8,895 bases of DNA from CAYYJM01 sp964471755 (lineage in GTDB: Bacteria > Planctomycetota > Planctomycetia > Gemmatales > Gemmataceae). The DNA is taken from contig CAYYJM010000262.1 in the NCBI GenBank assembly GCA_964471755.1, positions 1-8,895 on the forward strand. The letters are read 5' to 3'. A program made the translations under genes and the position numbers. Positions 1 to 5,624 of this stretch are shown here, piece by piece. Each line of letters opens with the position of its first letter. Position 1 is the first letter of the stretch. The notes beneath the pieces are model-generated. The model did not search any database and had not been told where the DNA came from. It was given only the letters and a program-made list of their open reading frames with translations.

Positions 1-18
1 GCGCTGGATCACTGCCAT
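1..18 (-). CDS. 5' end of a divergent gene, product unknown (cut by the window edge)
   Basis: On the minus strand an ATG at 18-16 opens a frame reading MAVIQR before the window ends. Six bases upstream of it is a strong Shine-Dalgarno sequence, AAGGAG (CTCCTT on the plus strand at 25-30). This is as good as the ribosome sites of the certain genes in the window, which is the only reason for the call. The gene would diverge from the malate dehydrogenase gene and share the 140-base spacer with it. Six residues are too few to suggest a product. Confidence 0.5.
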
Positions 19-70
19 GATTCGCTCCTTGGTAGCGGGCCGACACGGTCTATTCCGCGTCCAGGCTCCT

Positions 71-80
71 CTCTATACAC
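71..80. promoter_or_regulatory. weak -10-like element in the divergent spacer
   Basis: CTCTATACAC is the only AT-rich spot in the spacer between the left-edge gene and mdh. It gives TATACA (74-79) on the plus strand and TATAGA (77-72) on the minus strand. Neither has a recognisable -35 hexamer at 16-18 bases. If used on the plus strand, it would give mdh a leader of roughly 70 bases. The call rests on composition and position alone. Confidence 0.2.
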
Positions 81-158
81 TACGAGCAGAGTCGCCTCCG
101 TCGAGGGGGCGCTGCGGCATCCCGCTCGATCGAACGCACACCCGGGGAGGTTACCATC

Positions 159-1145
159 ATGGCTGATCCCATTCGCGTCGCCGTCACTGGTGCGGCCGGC
201 AACGTCGCATACTCGATGCTCCCTCGGCTGGCTTCCGGCGAGGTTTTCGGCAATCGCAAGGTCATCCTGCAACTGCTCGAGATCACCCCGGCGATGGGGG
301 CCCTCGAAGGCGTCAAGATGGAGCTGGACGATTGCTCCTTCGACGCCCTGGCCGACGTGATCGTCACCGACGATCCGGCCGTCGCCTTCAAGGGCGTCAA
401 CTGGGCCCTGCTCGTCGGCTCGTTCCCGCGCAAGCAGGGCATGGAGCGGAGCGAACTGCTCGGCATCAACGGCAAGATCTTCGTCGCGCAGGGCAAGGCG
501 CTGGGTGCCAGCGCCGCCGGGGACGTGCGCGTCCTGGTCGTCGGCAACCCGTGCAACACCAACGCGCTGGTCGGCTGTCGGAACGCCTCGGGCATCCCGG
601 CCGAGCGCTGGAGTGCCCTGACCCGTCTCGATCACAACCGCGCCCGAACCGCCCTGGCCCAGAAGGCCGGCGTGGCCAACGAGGCCGTTACCGGCGTCAC
701 CATCTGGGGCAACCACAGTAACACGCAGTATCCCGACTTCACCAATGCGAAGATCAACGGCAAGCCGGCCACGGAGGTCATCACCGACCGGGCCTGGCTG
801 GAGACGACCTTCGTTCCGCTCGTCCAGAATCGCGGTGCGGCGGTGATCAAGCAGCGCGGCGCGTCGTCGGCCTTCTCGGCCGGCAACGGGTCGATCGACC
901 ACGTCAAGAGCCTGCTCCGACCGACGCCGACCGGCGACTGGGTCAGTATGGCCGTCGTCTCGAAGGGGGAGTACGGCGTTCCGGCCGGGCTCGTCTTCGG
1001 CTATCCCTGCACGACCGACGGCCAGGGGAACTACAAGGTGGTTGAGGGCCTCAAGCTGGACGCCTTCGGCCAGGAGAAGTTCAAGATCACGCTCGAGGAA
1101 CTGGTCAAGGAGCGCGAGGCGGTCAAGGACCTGCTCGGAAGCTGA
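159..1145 (+). CDS. mdh: malate dehydrogenase, NAD-type (cytosolic-like family)
   Basis: This enzyme interconverts malate and oxaloacetate with NAD in the cytoplasm (TCA cycle). At 328 residues it is the usual length for the LDH/MDH subfamily that includes eukaryotic cytosolic MDH. Visible motifs are the dinucleotide-binding loop TGAAGNVAYS (10-19), an acidic residue E41 at the end of the second strand that favours NAD over NADP, and the substrate-binding arginines R91 and R97 in PRKQGMER. Others are VVGNPCNTN (127-135), the LDHNRA box with D158 and R161, and the catalytic histidine H186 in GNHSNTQYPDF. Nothing essential is missing. The ATG at 159 is preceded by GGGGAGG eight bases upstream, a strong ribosome site that fixes the start. 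The gene is single, with a divergent gene on its left and a converging gene on its right, and a large palindrome begins five bases after its stop. Residue assignments are by analogy with the LDH/MDH family. Confidence 0.96.
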   Translation: MADPIRVAVTGAAGNVAYSMLPRLASGEVFGNRKVILQLLEITPAMGALEGVKMELDDCSFDALADVIVTDDPAVAFKGVNWALLVGSFPRKQGMERSELLGINGKIFVAQGKALGASAAGDVRVLVVGNPCNTNALVGCRNASGIPAERWSALTRLDHNRARTALAQKAGVANEAVTGVTIWGNHSNTQYPDFTNAKINGKPATEVITDRAWLETTFVPLVQNRGAAVIKQRGASSAFSAGNGSIDHVKSLLRPTPTGDWVSMAVVSKGEYGVPAGLVFGYPCTTDGQGNYKVVEGLKLDAFGQEKFKITLEELVKEREAVKDLLGS

Positions 1146-1149
1146 CGGA

Positions 1150-1223
1150 GGCGAGCGGCGCGGCGTCAGCCCGCCGGTTCTTTGTGCGAAAGCCACCGGC
1201 GGGCTGACGCCGCGCCGCTCGCC
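1150..1223. repeat. long perfect palindrome between converging genes; possible dispersed repeat and bidirectional terminator
   Basis: Arms 1151-1178 and 1195-1222 are perfect reverse complements over 28 bases, and the 1150/1223 pair makes 29. Inside, CTTT (1180-1183) pairs with AAAG (1189-1192) around a GTGCG loop, so nearly the whole element folds. It sits five bases after the mdh stop and 34 bases past the stop of the converging minus-strand gene. There is no T-run on either side, so it is not a textbook intrinsic terminator, though a stem this stable could still stop or protect both transcripts. Read as protein, both strands give GGLTPRRSP, a consequence of the symmetry. A dispersed mobile-type repeat is my preferred reading, but only one copy is in this window. 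Confidence 0.85.
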
Positions 1224-1257
1224 CGTGGCTTCCTGTCACGCCGGGATAATTAATCGG

Positions 1258-2100
1258 TCACCGTCCCTCGACGAGTTCCTCGCGGTACTTGCTCTCGAAG
1301 CGGTAGCTGGTTCCAGGCCCTTCGTGGTCCTTCAACTCGCGCACAATCTCGCGCGTCGCCAGCTTCAGTCGCCCGGTCGCCCGGTCGAAGGTCGCCTCGC
1401 CTTCCGGCTGGAACTGCAAGAGTGGGATGCTGTCCGCCTTCGCTTCCGGCGGATTCTGCAACTCCGTTTTGAAACTCACCACGAGGGTGGCTTCATCGAT
1501 CGACTTGCAGGTGCAGCGTTGCACGGCGGCGAACTTCTCGCCGGTGCCCTGCGGTGGTTCGAGCGTGATCTGGTAGTTCCGCTGCCAGCCCTGGTTCACG
1601 TCCGGCGTCTGGGCCGGCAGCACGACGTGGAACGGCAGTTCGTTCTCGAATCGACTGGCCGAGCCGAACTTGGTCTCCTTGACCTCCAGAACCTTGCCCT
1701 GCGTATCGACACGCAGAATCGCCAGCGGTGCGCCGACGTAGCGTGCCATCTGCTCGCGCAGCTGGGGCGTGCTGGCCATCGGGTTGGTCGAGTCGAACGT
1801 CAGCATGTCGCCACGGGGCGTCGTCGTCTGCATCCACATCGACACCAGCGACATCTGCAAGGTCGCCTCGCCGGTCGGTTCGACGGCGACGACCTGCCAG
1901 CGTTTGACGAGTTTGAGATGATTCTGCGACGTGGCCGCCCCGCCGGACGTCGTGTTGGTGATCTTCGACAGGTGATCGACCTGGTAGGTCAGCACCTGGC
2001 CGGCCTGCCAGCGCCAGCGTGGCGACTCCCGGGCCGAGACGGTCCCGACGACGGCAAGCAAGAGGGCGGCCAGGAGCGCCGCCCGGAACCTTCTGTGCAT
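1258..2100 (-). CDS. secreted protein of unknown function (DUF6263-like)
   Basis: This is a 280-residue protein with a clear Sec signal peptide: basic MHRRFR, then a hydrophobic stretch to about residue 20, and likely cleavage near VSA (21-23). The mature part looks all-beta, with alternating polar and hydrophobic runs such as LTYQVDHLSKI and WQVVAVEPTGEATLQMSLVSM, and no transmembrane helix. The pattern resembles exported planctomycete proteins assigned to DUF6263. That assignment is from memory of the pattern and is tentative. I see no catalytic motif. The ATG at 2100 follows GGAGGAGGGG, a near-ideal Shine-Dalgarno sequence that lies inside a strong hairpin. The gene starts 82 bases downstream of a secreted prenyltransferase-repeat protein on the same strand, so the two probably share a transcript and act outside the cytoplasm. 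A mature role in the cell wall or periplasm is inferred. Confidence 0.85.
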   Translation of the reverse strand: MHRRFRAALLAALLLAVVGTVSARESPRWRWQAGQVLTYQVDHLSKITNTTSGGAATSQNHLKLVKRWQVVAVEPTGEATLQMSLVSMWMQTTTPRGDMLTFDSTNPMASTPQLREQMARYVGAPLAILRVDTQGKVLEVKETKFGSASRFENELPFHVVLPAQTPDVNQGWQRNYQITLEPPQGTGEKFAAVQRCTCKSIDEATLVVSFKTELQNPPEAKADSIPLLQFQPEGEATFDRATGRLKLATREIVRELKDHEGPGTSYRFESKYREELVEGR

Positions 2101-2102
2101 GG

Positions 2103-2147
2103 ATCACCCCTCCTCCGCGATTGCAGAACCTTCGGAGCAGGGGTGAT
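2103..2147 (-). promoter_or_regulatory. hairpin enclosing the ribosome binding site of the 1258-2100 gene
   Basis: In the minus-strand transcript, bases 2147-2133 pair with 2117-2103 over 15 positions with one mismatch (2112 opposite 2138), leaving a 15-base loop (2118-2132). The 3' arm contains the whole Shine-Dalgarno sequence GGAGGAGGGG of the downstream gene and ends two bases before its ATG. As drawn, the ribosome site would be closed. Control of translation by temperature, ligand, protein or coupling to the upstream gene is inferred. A second, weak hairpin (2157-2175) follows the stop of the upstream gene. Confidence 0.65.
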
Positions 2148-2182
2148 AACGACTCGGCTCCGGCGATGCCAGAGCAGTTTGG

Positions 2183-3289
2183 TCACTTCTTCGCCTTCGT
2201 GTGCGTCAGCGTCAGAATGGCGAAGGCCGTCGCCAGGTTGGGGTCGGCCTCGCCGAAGGCCCGGTCGCCCTGGTTGACGAAGCTGCCGTCCTCGCGCTGC
2301 ATGCCCTTCAGCTTCTCGAACAGTTCCTGCCGCCAGTCGTGCTTGCCGCCCTTGCTGTCCTCGAGCGTGTCCTCGCCGAGAGCGTTCATCGCCTTGGCGA
2401 AAGTGTGGTAGTAGTAGAACAGGCCGGCCTTGCCCATGCCGGGGTTCTCGTCCAGCGTGTAGTGCCGCTTGATCCAGTTGACCGCGGCCTTGACGCGCGG
2501 ATCGTCCTTGCTGACGCCCGCGTAGAGGAAGCTCTTCAGACCGGCGTAGGTCATCGCGCCGAGCGAGCGAAGGCCGCCGGCCGCCGTCTTGTGCGGATTG
2601 TCATCCGGATCGAACGGGACGTAGGTGAAGCCACCGCGATCGTCGTCGGTCGTCTTGGCCGCCCAGGCCTGGTCGTTGTACTCTTCACCGGGCAGGTTCT
2701 GAGCCCGGCCCATGAAGCGAATCGCCTTTTGCAGAGCCGGATCGTTCTTCGGCACGCCGGCCGCGACCAGGGCATCGACGAAATACTGCGTGTTCGACAC
2801 GTCCGGTCGGCCCTTGCCGTCGTAGCTCAGACCGCCGCCACGCGGGTTCTTCGGATCGGTACTCGGCGTCTGGAGCCCCTTGAGGAACGCGGCCGCGTTC
2901 TTGAGAACGGTGTCGTACTTGCCGTCCTTGTTGGCATCGGCGAAAGCCATGACGCCGCAACTGGTGACGTAGTTGGCCAGTCCGCGGTCGTAGATGCCGC
3001 CGTCCTTCTTGACGTTCTTTTCCAGGTAGGCGAGAGCCTTGGCCAGGGTCGGATCATCGGTCGGCACGCCGGCCCGGATCATGCCGGCGACGATCAGGGC
3101 CGTCACGCCGGGCCCGGTACGCTGGGCCGACCAGCTACCGTTGGCCGTCTGCGACTTCTTCAGATACGCGATCGCCTTGTCGAGCGTCGCCTGGACGTCC
3201 TTGGCATCGGGAGCCGCCCGGAGCGACGTGCCGAGGTTGGAGCAGATCAGGCCGGTCACCACGACCAGGCCAAGAGACAGACGGAGCAT
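2183..3289 (-). CDS. secreted prenyltransferase/squalene-oxidase repeat protein
   Basis: This 368-residue exported protein has an N-terminal signal peptide (hydrophobic residues 2-20, probable cleavage near 25-26 in SLRAAPDA). The rest consists of alpha-helical repeats of the prenyltransferase/squalene-cyclase type, each marked by a glycine-aromatic turn: NGSW (50-53), DGGIY (96-100), GGGLSYD (151-157), RGGFTY (218-223) and DGSFVN (334-339). Such repeats build an alpha/alpha barrel. Family members occur in many copies in planctomycetes and are mostly without a known reaction. At 368 residues it is far shorter than true squalene-hopene cyclases (over 600), so it is probably a binding or scaffold protein rather than a cyclase. 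The ATG at 3289 follows a perfect AAGGAGGT seven bases upstream. The next gene on the same strand begins 82 bases beyond its stop and also encodes a secreted protein, suggesting a shared transcript and compartment. Substrate and partner are unknown. Confidence 0.9.
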   Translation of the reverse strand: MLRLSLGLVVVTGLICSNLGTSLRAAPDAKDVQATLDKAIAYLKKSQTANGSWSAQRTGPGVTALIVAGMIRAGVPTDDPTLAKALAYLEKNVKKDGGIYDRGLANYVTSCGVMAFADANKDGKYDTVLKNAAAFLKGLQTPSTDPKNPRGGGLSYDGKGRPDVSNTQYFVDALVAAGVPKNDPALQKAIRFMGRAQNLPGEEYNDQAWAAKTTDDDRGGFTYVPFDPDDNPHKTAAGGLRSLGAMTYAGLKSFLYAGVSKDDPRVKAAVNWIKRHYTLDENPGMGKAGLFYYYHTFAKAMNALGEDTLEDSKGGKHDWRQELFEKLKGMQREDGSFVNQGDRAFGEADPNLATAFAILTLTHTKAKK

Positions 3290-3377
3290 CGCGAGATACC
3301 TCCTTGGGTTGGCCAGTGCAAGACGAGTCGCTCTGCAAATCGGATGCCATTTCGGAATGCGGCGATCGATTACCTCT

Positions 3378-3564
3378 TCTGTCTGTTCTGACTTTTTTTG
3401 GACTGGGGCAATTCTTTGCCGCTCTTACTTTCTGACTTTTCTGACTTCCTGACTCGGTCTTCCTCCGAAGGGAGAAAGCCAGAGCGGCGAAGAATCGCCG
3501 CAGTCCAAAAAAGTCAGAACAGACAGACAAAGACAAAAGCAGCGATGAATCGCCGCACTCCAAA
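3378..3564. repeat. composite inverted and direct repeat in the 3290-3669 gene-free stretch
   Basis: Arms of about 46-49 bases (3378-3426 and 3481-3527) are near-perfect reverse complements. They differ by one extra T in a T7/A6 run and three substitutions. Each arm carries its own small hairpin: GGCAA/TTGCC (3407-3411 and 3416-3420) and GCGGCGA/TCGCCGC (3484-3490 and 3495-3501). A third copy of that core, GCAGCGA-TGAA-TCGCCGC (3539-3556) followed by ACTCCAAA, repeats the right arm directly. The centre (3427-3480) has short direct repeats of CTGACTT. I see no coding signal. The rest of the 380-base stretch holds the clpX terminator at its right end and the leader of the 2183-3289 gene at its left, where no clear promoter stands out. 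Confidence 0.75.
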
Positions 3565-3609
3565 CCGGGCGAGCTGGTCACCCGGTGAGCAGCGCTGGCG
3601 ACATTGTAG

Positions 3610-3642
3610 CCAAAAACAGAAACCGGGGGGATGTCCCCCCGG
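3610..3642 (-). terminator. intrinsic terminator of clpX
   Basis: On the minus strand CCGGGGGG and CCCCCCGG (3642-3635 and 3630-3623) form an eight-pair stem with a four-base loop. An outer A-T pair and a G-U pair can extend it. The stem is followed at once by TTTCTGTTTTTGG. A GC stem followed by a T-rich run, 28 bases past the clpX stop, is the classic rho-independent layout. It separates clpX from the repeat element and the next gene on the same strand. Confidence 0.85.
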
Positions 3643-3669
3643 CTGAGTGACCTCGACCCGAACCGTCGC

Positions 3670-4923
3670 TCAGGCGCTCTTCTTGTCCGGAGCGGGCGGA
3701 GCCTCGAACAGCTTCTGTTCGCCGCGAACGACCTTGTCCGTGACGACGTACTTCGTCTTCTGCTCGATTTCAGGCAACTCGTACTGGATCTCGAGCATCA
3801 TCTCCTCGACGATGCTCCGCAGACCGCGAGCCCCGGTGTCGCGTTTGCGGGCCATGCTCGCGATCTCACGCAGGGCCGACGGATCGAACTCGACCTCGGC
3901 CCCTTCCATCTCGAACAGCTTCTGATACTGCTCATCGAGCGGCCCGAGCGGGGCCAGGACGGGAAGTCGGCCGATGAACTCGGGGATCATGCCGAACTCG
4001 ATCAGGTCGTCGGACGTGACCTTCGGCAGCAGTTCGCTCAGGCTGGCGTCCGAACGCGTCTCGGGGTTGGCTCCGAAGCCGATCGTCTTCTTGCCCGTCC
4101 GACGAGCGATGATGTTCTCCAGGCCGACGAAGGTGCCGCCACAGATGAACAGGATGTTCGACGTATCGACCTGGATGTACTGCTGCTCGGGATGCTTGCG
4201 GCCGCCCTGCGGGGGGACGTTGCTGACCGTGCCTTCGAGCATCTTCAGCAGGGCCTGCTGAACGCCTTCGCCGCTGACGTCGCGGGTGATGCTGCGGTTC
4301 TGGCTCGTCTTGGCGATCTTGTCGACCTCGTCGATGTAGATGATGCCGCGCTGGGCCGCCTCGATGTCGAAGTCGGCGGCGTGGAGCAGCTTCAGCAGCA
4401 GGTTCTCGACATCCTCACCGACGTAGCCGGCCTCGGTCAGCGTGGTGGCGTCGCCGATCGCGAAGGGCACGTCGAGGATCTTGGCCAGGGTGCGGGCCAG
4501 CAAGGTCTTGCCGCTGCCGGTCGGGCCGATGAGCAGAATGTTGCTCTTCTCGACCTCGATCTCGCCGGCTCCCTGTTCGCCCAGCGACAGCCGCTTGTAG
4601 TGGTTGTGGACGGCGACCGAGAGAACCTTCTTGGCTCGGCCCTGGCCGATCACGTACTGATCGAGCTTTTCCTTGATCGTCCGCGGCGACGGGATGTGCG
4701 TGAAGAGGGTCTTCGTCCCGCCTCGCCGGCGCTTCTCCTGCTCGATGATCGACTGGCACAGCTCGATGCATTCGCCGCAGATGTACACGTCACCGGGGCC
4801 TTCGACCAGTGGGCCGACTTCCCGGTAGTTCTTGCGGCAGAAGGAGCAGTACGCATTGCGATTTCGGCCAGTACTCCCCATCGGTTTGCGTCCCCCCCCG
4901 GAGCCCGAATCTTTGGTCGCCAT
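3670..4923 (-). CDS. clpX: ATP-dependent Clp protease ATP-binding subunit ClpX, with a 16-residue internal gap
   Basis: ClpX is a hexameric AAA+ unfoldase that feeds substrates to the ClpP protease in the cytoplasm. The 417 residues show a four-cysteine zinc domain (C26, C29, C49, C52), Walker A GPTGSGKT (133-140), pore loop GYVGED (167-172), Walker B IYIDEVDK (195-202), the RDVSGEG loop (214-220) and RKH (242-244). Also present are the ClpP-docking IGF loop (281-283), the arginine finger in EFIGRLP (315-321) and sensor 2 GARGLR (364-369). Against E. coli ClpX recalled from memory, 16 residues are missing after LDE (329-331), at 3930/3931, where the first small-domain helix should lie. The ATG at 4923 has AAGGAG six bases upstream and opens the zinc domain. 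A start 33 codons further upstream (5022) is open but lacks support. A small hairpin (4945-4957) sits in the leader. No clpP is adjacent. The upstream neighbour is a small membrane protein, probably cotranscribed. Confidence 0.93.
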   Translation of the reverse strand: MATKDSGSGGGRKPMGSTGRNRNAYCSFCRKNYREVGPLVEGPGDVYICGECIELCQSIIEQEKRRRGGTKTLFTHIPSPRTIKEKLDQYVIGQGRAKKVLSVAVHNHYKRLSLGEQGAGEIEVEKSNILLIGPTGSGKTLLARTLAKILDVPFAIGDATTLTEAGYVGEDVENLLLKLLHAADFDIEAAQRGIIYIDEVDKIAKTSQNRSITRDVSGEGVQQALLKMLEGTVSNVPPQGGRKHPEQQYIQVDTSNILFICGGTFVGLENIIARRTGKKTIGFGANPETRSDASLSELLPKVTSDDLIEFGMIPEFIGRLPVLAPLGPLDEQYQKLFEMEGAEVEFDPSALREIASMARKRDTGARGLRSIVEEMMLEIQYELPEIEQKTKYVVTDKVVRGEQKLFEAPPAPDKKSA

Positions 4924-5043
4924 GCCTTCTCCTTTACATCTCGCCCCGCGAAGCGGGATGTCTTCACTACCAATTTTCGGCCACAGATGCCAGACGGCCA
5001 CCCCGCCCGGCACAGTCGTCAAGCCAAGTTCGACCGGACTCGG

Positions 5044-5418
5044 TCAGCCCGGACGAATGTCGGTCGAACCAGATCCATCCGGTGTCGGCGGGTTCGGCTC
5101 TTTCAGCTCGGGATGTACCACCTTTCCCAGCCGGGCCCGAATCCGCCCTCCCAGAACTTCCTTCAACCGATGGAACTCCTCCCGAGTCAATTCACCGCGT
5201 TCGTACATCTCCCGGAACTGGGAGAGTTCCTCGTCCGGTGTCGGTCCCAGCGGTTTACTCGCCTTTCGCCAGCGTTTGGCCAGCGACACCACCACGGCAC
5301 CCAGCAAAAGCAATAACACCAGGATGAGCATCCCGATGCGTAAAGTCCAGACCGGGTTGTCGAATGGAAATCGCCACCAAAGAAACGAACCGGAGACCAT
5401 GGCGAACAGGGATTCCAT
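5044..5418 (-). CDS. small single-helix membrane protein with a SHOCT-like C-terminal segment
   Basis: This 124-residue protein has one strong transmembrane helix (about 27-47, IGMLILVLLLLLGAVVVSL) followed by a basic KRWRK stop-transfer patch, so the C-terminal part is expected in the cytoplasm. Residues 62-90 (DEELSQFREMYERGELTREEFHRLKEVLG) match the short helical SHOCT-type pattern, in which a Y-x-x-G-x-[IL]-[TS]-x-E-E-[FY] core is typical. The tail is proline- and glycine-rich. SHOCT segments are thought to aid oligomerisation, and no enzymatic role is suggested. The ATG at 5418 has GGTGAGG about six bases upstream. A TTG five codons earlier (5433) is possible but less well placed. The stop lies 120 bases before the clpX start on the same strand, with no terminator between, so the pair is probably one transcript. 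A link to ClpX function is only suggested by position. Confidence 0.8.
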   Translation of the reverse strand: MESLFAMVSGSFLWWRFPFDNPVWTLRIGMLILVLLLLLGAVVVSLAKRWRKASKPLGPTPDEELSQFREMYERGELTREEFHRLKEVLGGRIRARLGKVVHPELKEPNPPTPDGSGSTDIRPG

Positions 5419-5453
5419 GCCGGCCTCACCCAACGAGCCAAAGTCCTGATGTC

Positions 5454-5507
5454 ATCGCGAGTGGAAGTCCCAACGGCTGGGCAACTTCCTGCTGCACCGC
5501 TCGTGAT
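5454..5507 (-). promoter_or_regulatory. nested palindrome in the leader of the 5044-5418 gene
   Basis: GGAAGT-CCCA (5463-5472) pairs with TGGG-CA-ACTTCC (5478-5489), giving ten pairs, a two-base bulge and a five-base loop. Around it, ATCGCGAG (5454-5461) pairs with CTCGTGAT (5500-5507) with one mismatch. It lies between the TATAAT box at 5511-5516 and the start codon, so the inner hairpin would form early in the transcript. It may be a control element of this leader or another dispersed palindromic repeat that happens to be here. Confidence 0.5.
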
Positions 5508-5510
5508 GCT

Positions 5511-5539
5511 ATTATACCGCCGGAGCTGTCCGGCCACAG
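5511..5539 (-). promoter_or_regulatory. candidate promoter with consensus TATAAT for the 5044-5418 gene and clpX
   Basis: On the minus strand 5516-5511 reads TATAAT, a perfect -10 box that stands out in this GC-rich DNA. With a 17-base spacer the -35 position (5539-5534) reads CTGTGG, a poor match. A short inverted repeat, GCTGT-N6-ACAGC (5525-5540), covers that region and could be an operator. Transcription would start near 5504 and give a leader of about 85 bases for the small membrane protein gene, continuing into clpX. Confidence is limited by the missing -35. Confidence 0.5.
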
Positions 5540-5556
5540 CAAAACCTCATCGACCT

Positions 5557-5624
5557 TGAGGAAATCCGGCCAAACTGCCGGCCGCGATCCTGGCGCAACC
5601 GCTGCTCATGGCCGGATTTCCTCA
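5557..5624 (-). repeat. 16-bp perfect inverted repeat at the end of the Rieske oxygenase gene
   Basis: TGAGGAAATCCGGCCA (5557-5572) and its exact reverse complement (5609-5624) flank a 36-base loop that is itself GC-rich. The right arm overlaps the stop codon (5624-5622) of the oxygenase gene, so its last coding bases form half of the stem. On the minus strand there is no immediate T-run, only GGTTTTGC about 13 bases past the stem. It may act as a stabilising or terminating structure at the 3' end of the oxygenase transcript, but it is not a canonical intrinsic terminator. Confidence 0.6.

Noticed and set aside
9..1196. 395-residue open frame on the minus strand across mdh
   Set aside because: It is antisense to a certain gene, rich in Arg/Gly/Ala from GC-rich codons, and has no family pattern. 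Its start lies in the palindrome at 1150-1223.
2201..3391. 396-residue plus-strand frame opposite the prenyltransferase-repeat gene
   Set aside because: It is a shadow of the minus-strand gene, which has a signal peptide, repeats and a perfect ribosome site.
3398..3646. 82-residue plus-strand frame in the gene-free stretch
   Set aside because: It consists of translated repeat element and terminator, with no ribosome site or family pattern.
4924..5022. 33-codon N-terminal extension of ClpX to 5022
   Set aside because: The extra residues do not resemble any ClpX N-terminus. AAGGAG six bases before 4923 supports the inner ATG.
5017..5022. TTGACG on the minus strand upstream of clpX as a -35 box
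   Set aside because: No -10-like hexamer lies 16-18 bases downstream, where the DNA is GC-rich.
3631..5316. 561-residue plus-strand frame opposite clpX
   Set aside because: It is antisense to ClpX and the SHOCT-like gene, has low-complexity composition, and starts in the clpX terminator hairpin.
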